Positions 1 through 5,470 of a stretch of DNA of 8,671 bases are shown here, piece by piece. The notes under the pieces were generated by a model. That model was not told the origin of the DNA. It did no database searches and saw only the letters and a list, made by a program, of their open reading frames with translations. The stretch is from the NCBI GenBank assembly GCA_038062255.1, contig JBBTXM010000010.1, positions 1 through 8,671 on the forward strand, given 5' to 3'. Position numbers and translations under genes: made by a program. Every line of letters begins with the position of its first letter. Positions within the stretch are counted from its first letter, which is position 1. This stretch comes from JBBTXM01 sp038062255 (GTDB lineage: Bacteria; Patescibacteriota; Minisyncoccia; UBA11713; 2-01-FULL-45-33).

Positions 1-58
1 CATGATTAATGACTGGCAAAATCCGTTGGGGGGGGGGCTTAATGGTATTATTTAAAAA
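1..58. other. Left-edge fragment with G10 homopolymer
   Basis: This piece lies just before a possible reverse-transcriptase remnant. It contains ten consecutive G at 28-37, out of keeping with the AT-rich surroundings. On the plus strand the frame starting at base 2 reads MINDWQNPLGGGLNGII and then a stop at 53-55. The D-W segment is vaguely like the RDW near the C-terminus of the 275-aa protein at 3105-3932. It could be the 3' end of an upstream gene, a template-repeat relic or plain intergenic DNA. The window edge prevents a decision. Confidence 0.3.
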
Positions 59-139
59 ATGATTCATAAAATTTCCTTAAACCATTCATACCACGATATT
101 GTATCAATCGAAAACTTGCTTGAGGCATGGAAATGCTAA
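59..139 (+). pseudogene. Truncated reverse transcriptase N-terminus (remnant)
   Basis: The sequence shows a 26-codon open frame, from ATG at 59 to TAA at 137-139. Its second half reads HDIVSIENLLEAWKC. From memory, this resembles the first 25 or so residues of RVT_1-type reverse transcriptases in Parcubacteria genomes, where an (I)-x-S-x-E-N-L-L-x-A-W motif leads into a basic F-x-x-G-K-R segment and then the polymerase domain. Everything after the Trp-Lys is missing: the next bases are AT-rich and run into the promoter of the next gene. I therefore read it as a deletion relic of a diversity-generating retroelement or related RT locus. It is too short to be conclusive, and a chance open frame or small peptide gene remains possible. 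Confidence 0.45.
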
Positions 140-153
140 AAAATTGCAAAATA

Positions 154-162
154 TGTTAATAT
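154..162 (+). promoter_or_regulatory. Extended -10 promoter for the SLOG-MgtC-permease operon
   Basis: TGT at 154-156 directly precedes TAATAT at 157-162, forming an extended -10 element. Only six bases separate it from the ATG at 169, so transcription should begin at or next to the start codon. No Shine-Dalgarno is present. No convincing -35 is seen, which is tolerable for an extended -10 promoter. PolX has the same arrangement. Confidence 0.45.
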
Positions 163-168
163 TATCTA

Positions 169-741
169 ATGGACGGGAAGCATATACATCTCAAATATAA
201 AATTTGCGTATCCGGGGCGGCGGAAACTGGGCATTGCGCTCCCGATGCTTTGGATAAAGCCAAAGAGCTTGGCAGAGAAATTGCGAAAAGGGGGATGGTG
301 CTTGTAAATGGGGCCACTACCGGATTTCCATTTTGGGCGGCGATGGGCGCCAAAGAGGAAGGAGGTTTTTGCATCGGCCTTTCTCCGGCCGGCTCCGAAA
401 AAGAACATGTGGAAGGTTATGATTTACCCGTGGACTATATGGATGTGATAGTTTATACGGGGTTTGGATATTCCGGCAGAAATTTGCTTCTAACCAGATC
501 CGCTGATGCCGTAATAGTCGGTTGCGGGCGGTGGGGCACGATAAATGAATTTACAATCGCTCTTGAAGACGGCAAACCGATTGGCGTGCTCGAAGGTTCC
601 GGAGGCAGTACCGAAGTAATTCCGCAAATTATGGAAAAATCCCACCGGGGTCCGGGGAATATAGTTTACGATTCCGACCCCAAAAAACTAATCGAAAAAG
701 TTTTGGAATTAGTAAAGAAAGAAAAAGTGGTAAAAGTATGA
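169..741 (+). CDS. SLOG/LOG-like (TIGR00725-type) nucleotide-binding protein
   Basis: This 190-aa soluble protein has a Rossmann-like fold of the SLOG (LOG/DprA) superfamily. What shows this: a first strand and glycine turn, ICVSGAAETG (residues 12-21); a helix ending AKRGMVLVNGATTGFP (39-54); GRNLLLTRSADAVIVG (103-118); and the signature GRWGTINEF (120-128), the counterpart of the GG-x-GT-x-x-E phosphate-binding motif, with E127 as the conserved acid. Family members bind nucleotides or ADP-ribose-like ligands. Canonical LOG proteins cleave cytokinin riboside monophosphates, but this divergent branch has no settled substrate and I assign none. It is first in an operon and its TGA overlaps the ATG of the MgtC gene by four bases (ATGA), which suggests translational coupling. 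The start is supported by a -10 element six bases upstream; there is no Shine-Dalgarno. Confidence 0.8.
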   Translation: MDGKHIHLKYKICVSGAAETGHCAPDALDKAKELGREIAKRGMVLVNGATTGFPFWAAMGAKEEGGFCIGLSPAGSEKEHVEGYDLPVDYMDVIVYTGFGYSGRNLLLTRSADAVIVGCGRWGTINEFTIALEDGKPIGVLEGSGGSTEVIPQIMEKSHRGPGNIVYDSDPKKLIEKVLELVKKEKVVKV

Positions 742-1181
742 TAACTCACGAAGTAATTACCATGATATTTAAAATAAGCCTTTCCACGGGATTGGGCATG
801 ATTATAGGCGCTGAGCGCGAAAGGAAAGATAAGCCCGCCGGGCTCCGCACGCATGTACTTGTGGCCATCGGTTCAACTTTATTTACACTGCTTTCTTTTA
901 TAAATCCTTTCCCTGGGCAGGGTTTTGCTTTTGACCCCACGAGAATCGCCGCGCAGGTGGTTGTGGGCATCGGTTTTTTGGGAGCAGGAATGATTTTTTT
1001 AAAAGGCAACGAAGCCAGGGGCCTTACAACCGCCGCAGGCATTTGGGTAACAGCGGCAATTGGCATGGCGGTTGGTTTTGGCGCGTACGCAATAGCTATT
1101 TATTCTACAGTTTTGGCGTTTTTGATTCTCTCCGCTTTCGGGCGCCTTGAGAGTAAGTTTCATCAAGACCAGGCAAATTAA
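738..1181 (+). CDS. MgtC/SapB family membrane protein
   Basis: This 147-aa inner-membrane protein corresponds to the MgtC/SapB membrane domain. Hallmarks seen: GAERERKDKPAGLRTHVLV (residues 24-42) after the first membrane helix, then IGFLGAGMIFLKGNEARGL (77-95) and TTAAGIWVTAAIGMAVGFG (96-114). About four to five hydrophobic segments are visible. Full-length Salmonella MgtC adds a C-terminal soluble domain that is absent here, as in many short family members. MgtC is linked to magnesium limitation and inhibition of F-type ATP synthase in pathogens; the role of short environmental homologues is not settled. The start overlaps the preceding stop as ATGA. M9 (ATG at 762) is an alternative start that better matches the usual N-terminus. 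The permease gene begins directly after its TAA. Confidence 0.85.
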   Translation: MITHEVITMIFKISLSTGLGMIIGAERERKDKPAGLRTHVLVAIGSTLFTLLSFINPFPGQGFAFDPTRIAAQVVVGIGFLGAGMIFLKGNEARGLTTAAGIWVTAAIGMAVGFGAYAIAIYSTVLAFLILSAFGRLESKFHQDQAN

Positions 1182-2321
1182 ATGTTTTTTAAATCTCCAT
1201 TTTGGCGTTCGGTTGGCATAATTTCCGGGCTTATAGGTGCGGGGCTTTTTGCTTTGCCGTACTCAGTAAACATGTCCGGAGTGTTTTGGTCGGTGGTAAA
1301 TTTGTCTTTGGCTTTCTTTGCCGTGCTTTCGATACATCTTGTTTACGGCGAAGTTATCACGAATACTGAGTCCATCCATAGATTTCCGGGGTATGTAAAA
1401 ATTTATTTGGGAAAATTTACCGGAAGTTTCGCAAAACTAACTTCAATTATCGGGCTCAATGCGGTAATTTTGGTTTACGCGATTTTGTCCGGGATATTTC
1501 TTTCAAATATCGCGGGCGGGTCGCAGTTTTGGTGGTCGCTTGCGTTCCTTGCCGTAAACAGCATTATACTTTTTTTGAGCCGGGCAAAAGAAATAGGGCT
1601 TTTAAACATAATTTTGATGGTTCCTTTATGCGCTACTATTATCTACATTGCTTTTGCGTCAGCTGGCAGTGGAAGTTTGAACAACCTCTCTTTTTTTGGT
1701 TCCGATCCGTTTTTTTCTTTCGGTGTTTTTGTGTTCGCCCTTTCAGGCATGTCGTTGATTGCCGATTCTCGCGAGGTTTTTTTGAATCAGGGTAGAATTG
1801 AAGCGGCCAAGGGTTTGAAGTCTTCAACGATTTTGGGTTCCACGATTCCTTTGATTTTATACGTGATTTTTATAGTCGGGGTTTTAATGGCATCGGGCGG
1901 TATCACCACCGAAGACGCTCTTTCCGGACTTTCCGGCATTTTGGGGGGTAAAATTTTAATTTTCGGGGCATTTATGGGGCTTTTGGCGGTTTTTAGGGCC
2001 GCTCTTACGCTTTCCTACGACCTTAAAGAAGTTTATGAGCTGGATTTGGTGGAGGGCAAGAATTTTTCTTGGGCGCTCGCGGGCGTTTTGCCAATTTTGC
2101 TTTTTTTGATAATCCCAAGAGATTTTATAAAAATAATTTCCATTGTTGGGGGAATTTTGATAGCCTTGGATGGAATTTTTGTAATTTTCATTTTGCGCAA
2201 AATGAGGGCGGCAGGGCTTTCAACAATACAATTTTTGTCGTTTAAGAAACCGCATCAAACGGCACTCTTCACAATTTTTATTTTGAGCATATTATACGAG
2301 CTTGTTTATCAAGTTTTTTAG
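1182..2321 (+). CDS. Aromatic-type amino acid permease
   Basis: This 379-aa polytopic membrane protein has about 11 predicted helices (roughly residues 10-30, 33-58, 82-110, 117-134, 138-160, 176-195, 216-238, 255-275, 296-311, 315-338 and 358-378). The N-terminal SGLIGAGLFALPYSV (15-29) is the unwound first-helix motif of the APC superfamily. It is closest to the aromatic amino acid permease (Trp_Tyr_perm/HAAAP) and AAAP groups, with the typical G-x-G-x-F-x-L-P-Y. It probably imports an amino acid by proton symport, which suits a host-dependent cell with few biosynthetic pathways; the substrate cannot be read from the sequence. The ATG follows the MgtC stop with no gap, so it is the last gene of the operon. 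No terminator is seen after it. Confidence 0.75.
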   Translation: MFFKSPFWRSVGIISGLIGAGLFALPYSVNMSGVFWSVVNLSLAFFAVLSIHLVYGEVITNTESIHRFPGYVKIYLGKFTGSFAKLTSIIGLNAVILVYAILSGIFLSNIAGGSQFWWSLAFLAVNSIILFLSRAKEIGLLNIILMVPLCATIIYIAFASAGSGSLNNLSFFGSDPFFSFGVFVFALSGMSLIADSREVFLNQGRIEAAKGLKSSTILGSTIPLILYVIFIVGVLMASGGITTEDALSGLSGILGGKILIFGAFMGLLAVFRAALTLSYDLKEVYELDLVEGKNFSWALAGVLPILLFLIIPRDFIKIISIVGGILIALDGIFVIFILRKMRAAGLSTIQFLSFKKPHQTALFTIFILSILYELVYQVF

Positions 2322-2329
2322 CTTATAAT
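2302..2329 (+). promoter_or_regulatory. Promoter of the DedA gene
   Basis: TATAAT at 2324-2329 is a perfect -10. TTGTTT at 2302-2307, inside the end of the permease gene, is a partial -35 with a 16-base spacer. The -10 ends ten bases before the ATG at 2340, so the 5' leader would be only about 3-4 nt. No Shine-Dalgarno fits. Confidence 0.6.
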
Positions 2330-2339
2330 ATTTTAAATA

Positions 2340-2948
2340 ATGTTTGATTTAGTGGCTCTCATTAAAACTGCCGGGTATTTGGGGCTTTTCGGCATTGTGT
2401 TTGCCGAATCCGGGCTTTTATTAGGTTTTTTCCTGCCAGGAGATTCTCTTTTGTTTACCGCCGGCTTTTTGGCGTCGCAGGGGTATTTAAATATTTGGAT
2501 TTTGGCAATTTCAACTTTTTTCGCTGCCATTTTGGGAGATAATTTCGGATACGCGATGGGCAAGAAATTTGGGCCCAAAATTTTCAAAAAAGAAGATTCG
2601 TTTTTGTTCCATCGCGACCATTTGGAGAGAGCCCGCGTGTTTTATGAAAAGCATGGAGGAAAAACCATAGTGCTTGCGCGGTTTTTGCCGGTTATCCGCA
2701 CATTTGTGCCGATTTTGGCGGGAGTAGGAAACATGAGATACAAAGATTTTGTTTTTTTTAATATTTTTGGGGCGGTAATTTGGGCGATAGGCATGACTTG
2801 GTTGGGATATTTTTTAGGAAACACAATTCCGAATGCCGACCAGTATATCGTGCCTATAGTCATAGCGATTGTTATTTTGTCTTCTTTGCCGACTATTACG
2901 CATTTTTTGGTGCATTTGATAAGGAACAAACAAGCTCCAAGATCTTGA
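2340..2948 (+). CDS. DedA family membrane protein (VTT domain)
   Basis: This 202-aa protein shows the full DedA/VTT signature. Motifs: AESGLLLGFFLPGDSLLF (residues 22-39, with E23 and D35), LGDNFGYAMGKKFGP (65-79), and FYEKHGGKTIVLARFLP (101-117) followed by VIRTFVPILAGVGNM (118-132). E23, D35, R114 and R120 appear to match the acidic and arginine residues shown to be essential in E. coli YqjA/YghB. Two hydrophobic helices follow (about 139-161 and 169-190). DedA proteins act in the cytoplasmic membrane in envelope homeostasis, and some members flip undecaprenyl phosphate or phospholipids; the exact substrate here is unknown. It has its own TATAAT promoter. Its TGA stop overlaps the -35 box of the next gene. 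Confidence 0.92.
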   Translation: MFDLVALIKTAGYLGLFGIVFAESGLLLGFFLPGDSLLFTAGFLASQGYLNIWILAISTFFAAILGDNFGYAMGKKFGPKIFKKEDSFLFHRDHLERARVFYEKHGGKTIVLARFLPVIRTFVPILAGVGNMRYKDFVFFNIFGAVIWAIGMTWLGYFLGNTIPNADQYIVPIVIAIVILSSLPTITHFLVHLIRNKQAPRS

Positions 2949-2972
2949 CTTTTTCTGTCAGTTTGATATAAT
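2945..2972 (+). promoter_or_regulatory. Strong sigma-70-type promoter of the orphan cassette
   Basis: TTGACT at 2945-2950 and a perfect TATAAT at 2967-2972 are separated by 16 bases. This is one of the best matches to the -35/-10 consensus in the window. The -35 overlaps the dedA stop codon (2946-2948). Transcription should start near 2979, giving a leader of about 125 nt. Confidence 0.8.
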
Positions 2973-2975
2973 TAA

Positions 2976-3104
2976 AAAATAGTTCCTTGAAGTTCAAAGA
3001 GAGACTATTTTGACTCTGTTTTTGGAGTCAAACCGTAACTTGTCCGATAAACCAAAAAGCGAGCCTCAAAAAGGCGAGCTAAAACCAAAACAAGGAGGCC
3101 CGAA
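2976..3104 (+). promoter_or_regulatory. Structured 5' leader of the 275-aa orphan gene
   Basis: The leader has several inverted repeats. Arms AAAATAGT (2976-2983) and ACTATTTT (3004-3011) enclose the near-palindrome TTGAAGTTCAA (2987-2997). TTTGACTC (3009-3016) and GAGTCAAA (3025-3032) form an 8-bp hairpin with an 8-nt loop. The 3' arm of the first pair and the 5' arm of the second share 3009-3011, so the two stems compete. AGC-GA-GCC (3058-3065) and GGC-GA-GCT (3073-3080) form a hairpin with tandem G-A mismatches, and the same stretch has a direct repeat of GCGAGC. AAGGAGG (3092-3098) sits six bases before the ATG. No known riboswitch is recognised, and there is no T-run to make the leader an attenuator. 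Confidence 0.5.
3092..3098 (+). promoter_or_regulatory. Perfect Shine-Dalgarno of the 275-aa gene
   Basis: AAGGAGG lies six bases upstream of the ATG at 3105. It is notable because the housekeeping genes in this window mostly have no Shine-Dalgarno. Confidence 0.9.
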
Positions 3105-3932
3105 ATGGGAAACCTAGTAAAAGAAACACCGTACTCTGAAATGAACGCCACGATCGAAGTTTTTGATCGCTTGGGCGTAACCCGCGAGCATTTTGCTCGC
3201 TTGAGAACAGATGTGTCCTACGCTGAACGCATTAGCTCGTATATGCTCTGCGGCGGCATAGACGGTTCTGTCCACCAAAAACTCGCAAGAGCATTGATGG
3301 ACCACCAGAATTTTTTTGGAATTGAAGAGTGGAGCACTTTTCACGGAATATCTTTCACTAAAAAGCAACTCCGGGAAGTTGCCGAATTTCCATGGGGAGA
3401 AGATGTTCTTAATGCTCCATGCCCTTGGAATACCGGCAAGTTAATCCGCGAGACTCACACAGCTTTCCTTGGACTCTCAAAGTTCAAAGGAGAACCGCTT
3501 ACCATTCTCAAATGGCATGACATCTGTACTGCCACGGGACAACCAAAATTCGACTTTAACCAAAATCCATGGTACAAGGAAAACGTGTTTGCCAAGGACG
3601 CCACTTGCCAGTTCCGTTGGCATTTGATGCTCAGGGAAATCATGCCGAATTCCACAAAAAAGAAAGTTGAAGACCAACCTGGAATGTTACCGGCAGAATA
3701 TGAGATTCCCACCGCGATTTCAGAAGTCACTAAGAATTTGTTGTACTACAGGAAAAACAATGTCTGGCTCAATCCCGCAAGGTGGGCTCGCACGGCAGAA
3801 ATTACCCCCCACGACGGCTTCTCTTGTGTTGGCTACTTTGACGGGGACGGGCTCGATGTCCGCGACTGGGATGGCGGCCCGGGCTACGATGTGGGTGTTG
3901 GCGCGTCCCGAGCTTCCCTCCATGAAACTTGA
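3105..3932 (+). CDS. Orphan 275-aa protein, possible DGR-target-like C-terminus
   Basis: I do not recognise a named family. The protein is soluble, with no signal peptide or membrane segment. The N-terminal half is mixed helical (about residues 10-125), with Trp and Cys in WGEDVLNAPCPW (97-108). A middle block runs LTILKWHDICTATGQPKFDF (132-151), and RWHLMLREIMPNSTKKK (171-187) leads to MLPAEYEIPTAISEVTKNLL (194-213). The glycine- and aspartate-rich tail reads VGYFDGDGLDVRDW (242-255) and then YDVGVGASRASL (261-272). From memory, proteins with this middle block and a V-G-x-F, G-L-x-V, G-V-x-x-S-R tail recur in Parcubacteria genomes. The tail recalls C-type-lectin/FGE-like variable domains of diversity-generating retroelements; this is inference. 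The start is fixed by AAGGAGG six bases upstream. Codon usage looks more GC-balanced than its AT-rich neighbours. It is monocistronic, with its own promoter and terminator. Confidence 0.75.
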   Translation: MGNLVKETPYSEMNATIEVFDRLGVTREHFARLRTDVSYAERISSYMLCGGIDGSVHQKLARALMDHQNFFGIEEWSTFHGISFTKKQLREVAEFPWGEDVLNAPCPWNTGKLIRETHTAFLGLSKFKGEPLTILKWHDICTATGQPKFDFNQNPWYKENVFAKDATCQFRWHLMLREIMPNSTKKKVEDQPGMLPAEYEIPTAISEVTKNLLYYRKNNVWLNPARWARTAEITPHDGFSCVGYFDGDGLDVRDWDGGPGYDVGVGASRASLHET

Positions 3933-3963
3933 AAACTCGAAGATTTGTCTCTTTTGAATACTT

Positions 3964-4005
3964 GAGCCTTCGGCGCAATTTTTTGCCGAAGGCTCTTTTG
4001 TTTTT
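3964..4005 (+). terminator. Rho-independent terminator after the orphan gene
   Basis: GAGCCTTCGGC (3964-3974) pairs perfectly over 11 bp with GCCGAAGGCTC (3985-3995), with a 10-nt loop. It is followed by TTTTGTTTTT (3996-4005). This is a textbook intrinsic terminator 31 bases after the stop codon. Confidence 0.95.
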
Positions 4006-4019
4006 AGTCGAGACACTCA

Positions 4020-4037
4020 AAAACCAATTTTGGTTTT
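4020..4037. repeat. Inverted repeat upstream of the UDG promoter
   Basis: AAAACCAA (4020-4027) and TTGGTTTT (4030-4037) are perfect inverted arms around a 2-base centre. The right arm touches the proposed -35 of the UDG operon. The symmetry and position fit an operator, but no regulator is recognised. Confidence 0.4.
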
Positions 4038-4064
4038 GGCTAAATGAATAATTTTTATTAGTAT
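4036..4064 (+). promoter_or_regulatory. Promoter of the UDG-MFS operon
   Basis: TTGGCT (4036-4041) and TAGTAT (4059-4064) are moderate -35 and -10 matches with a 17-base spacer. The -10 ends seven bases before the ATG at 4072, which implies a leaderless transcript. There is no Shine-Dalgarno. Confidence 0.45.
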
Positions 4065-4071
4065 TGAGATT

Positions 4072-4683
4072 ATGATGTCAAAGTTTGAAGAATTGGACAT
4101 GTTAAAAAACGATATGGAGGCGGATGCCGGCTTGCCTTTTTTTGGCAAAGCAAACTTGGTTTTTGGGGAAGGCCATCCCGATGCGAAAGTTTTGTTTATC
4201 GGCGAAGCGCCCGGTTTTTACGAAGACCGCGAACGCAGGCCGTTTGTTGGGCGGGCGGGCCAGCTTTTAAATAAAATGCTTTTGGATATCGGGTGGAGGC
4301 GCGAAAGCGTTTATATTACAAACATTGTAAAGAGGCGCCCCCCGGAAAACAGGGATCCGGAGCCCACAGAGATTGAAGCGTACAAGCCGTATCTCAAGCG
4401 CCAGCTTGCGGTTATCCAGCCCAAAATTATCGCGACACTGGGCAGATTTTCCATGAATTATTTTTTGCCAAAAGCCAAAATATCTTTGGACCACGGCAAA
4501 GTCGCTGATTTTTCCGCCAAAGGCGGATCCGCCTCCGGCGGAAAAAAATATCCTCTTGTTTATATACTTTATCACCCCGCCGCCGCCCTCCGGTCAACAA
4601 GCGTTCTTTTAGAGTTTGAAAAAGATTTTAAACGCCTTCCGGCATTATTAAAACGCTACGAGCGTGGTAGTATAAAGGCATAA
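4072..4683 (+). CDS. Family 4-type uracil-DNA glycosylase lacking Fe-S cysteines
   Basis: This 203-aa protein would remove uracil from DNA to start base-excision repair. The UDG-superfamily features are clear: motif 1 GEAPGFYED (residues 44-52), RPFVGRAGQLLNKML (56-70), TNIVKRRPPENRDP (83-96), TLGRFSMNYFLP (122-133), and motif 3 HPAAALRS (168-175). Family 4 enzymes normally bind a 4Fe-4S cluster through four Cys, typically two near the N-terminus, one in V-K-C-R-P-P and one in C-x-P-Y-L. Here those places read GLPFFGKANLVF (20-31), VKRRPP (86-91) and YKPYL (104-108), and the whole protein has no cysteine. Residues 148-157 (SAKGGSASGG) are encoded by two tandem 15-bp palindromes and look like an insertion. 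ATG at 4075 is an equally good start. The MFS gene follows after one base. Confidence 0.9.
   Translation: MMSKFEELDMLKNDMEADAGLPFFGKANLVFGEGHPDAKVLFIGEAPGFYEDRERRPFVGRAGQLLNKMLLDIGWRRESVYITNIVKRRPPENRDPEPTEIEAYKPYLKRQLAVIQPKIIATLGRFSMNYFLPKAKISLDHGKVADFSAKGGSASGGKKYPLVYILYHPAAALRSTSVLLEFEKDFKRLPALLKRYERGSIKA
4513..4542. repeat. Two tandem 15-bp palindromes inside the UDG gene
   Basis: The unit is TCCGCC-N3-GGCGGA. Copy 1 is 4513-4527 (centre AAA) and copy 2 is 4528-4542 (centre TCC). Each unit is exactly five codons in frame, encoding SAKGG and SASGG. The outer arms extend to TTTCCGCC (4511-4518) and GGCGGAAA (4537-4544), so the DNA could also fold as one long cruciform. A related copy with a 4-base centre is at 5471-5486. 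Confidence 0.85.
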
Positions 4684-4684
4684 T

Positions 4685-5341
4685 ATGAAAATACGCATAA
4701 ACATAACCGTAAATAAAGCAATCCAGGTGATGCTTTTTTATTTGTTTTTTGTGGTGCTTTCTACCGCTCTTTTCGGGCCGATTTTCGCCGTATTTATCAC
4801 GGAATCCATAACCGGAGCTACCCTTCGAACAGTCGGGTTTGCCATAGCTCTTTATGGAATTGCCAAATCGGTTCTCCAAATTCCAACCGCTAGATTTTTG
4901 GACAGGCACAAAGGCGAAAGAGACGACTTTTACGCTTTGATGGTTGGGGCAAGCGTGGCTGTTGCTTACCCGCTTGGGTTGGTATTTGTATCCGAGATTT
5001 GGCACTTGTACGCGCTTGAAGTTCTTGCGGGATTGGGAGACGCTTTGCTTATGGCCGCGTATTATTCCTTGTTTGCTAGGCATGTCGATAAAGGGTCGGA
5101 AGGTTTTGAATGGAGTTTGTTTAGCGTGGGAGGACTTACAATTTCAAGCTCGATAGGGGTTGCTGTTGGCGGGATTATAGCCGAACTTTTTGGATTTAGG
5201 TTTCTTTTTTCAATAAGCACAATAATAAACTTTGCCGTTCTTTTTGCCCTATTTTATCTTTATCCTTTGCTGGACGGCGCTCGTCCGCAGGCTCTTCCGC
5301 CGTTTTCTCCGCTTCCTAAAAATCCGACAAATAAAAATTAG
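4685..5341 (+). CDS. Half-size MFS-type transporter (six helices)
   Basis: This 218-aa membrane protein has six predicted helices (about residues 13-38, 48-68, 83-103, 107-130, 144-167 and 171-194). It corresponds to the N-terminal half of a major facilitator protein. ARFLDRHKGERDDF (69-82), between helices 2 and 3, resembles MFS motif A (G-x-x-x-D-R-x-G-x-R). A typical MFS protein has about 400 aa and 12 helices. Here helix 6 is followed by a Pro-rich tail (LPPFSPLPKNPTNKN, 204-218) and a stop, and no C-terminal half is found downstream in any frame. It may act as a homodimer, be a non-functional truncation or be a lineage-specific half-transporter. The start is one base after the UDG stop, with a weak AAGG six bases upstream. 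No substrate can be assigned. Confidence 0.7.
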   Translation: MKIRINITVNKAIQVMLFYLFFVVLSTALFGPIFAVFITESITGATLRTVGFAIALYGIAKSVLQIPTARFLDRHKGERDDFYALMVGASVAVAYPLGLVFVSEIWHLYALEVLAGLGDALLMAAYYSLFARHVDKGSEGFEWSLFSVGGLTISSSIGVAVGGIIAELFGFRFLFSISTIINFAVLFALFYLYPLLDGARPQALPPFSPLPKNPTNKN

Positions 5342-5343
5342 AC

Positions 5344-5376
5344 AAAAAAAACGCCACCGGCTCGTTGGTCGGTGGC
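5344..5376 (-). terminator. Terminator-like hairpin, best read on the minus strand
   Basis: GCCACCG (5353-5359) pairs with CGGTGGC (5370-5376), extended by a G-T wobble. Read on the minus strand, the stem is followed by one G and eight T (5351-5344), an excellent intrinsic terminator. Read on the plus strand it is followed only by TTTGGGTTCT, a poor one, although it could still help end the UDG-MFS transcript. The orientation suggests a minus-strand transcript arriving from the right. Confidence 0.65.
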
Positions 5377-5470
5377 TTTGGGTTCTGAGAATTAGGTTTG
5401 AAAGATCGAATCTTAGCAGGAGCGGAAGTTAAAAATGTTTGATCGTTGTGATCGTTGGGAATGCGTCCCC

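Noticed and set aside
1..58. A strict DGR template repeat for the tail of the 275-aa protein
   Set aside because: Alignment around GACTGG gives differences at non-adenine positions too, so it cannot be a direct template for this copy.
2976..3080. CRISPR-like short repeats in the leader
   Set aside because: The repeats are inverted or only six bases long (GCGAGC), with no regular spacer pattern.
3667..3957. Plus-strand 96-codon frame overlapping the end of the 275-aa gene
   Set aside because: No start signal. The main frame keeps the ordered VGYF...GVGASR tail to its own stop, so neither a frameshift nor a second gene is needed.
4628..5083. Minus-strand open frame of 151 codons opposite the MFS gene
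   Set aside because: It is antisense to a clear membrane protein, low in recognisable motifs, and its composition mirrors the plus-strand codons.
5403..5415. T-loop-like TTCGATC on the minus strand, hinting at a tRNA or tmRNA
   Set aside because: The flanking stem does not fit a T arm, and no acceptor stem, anticodon arm or CCA end could be found.
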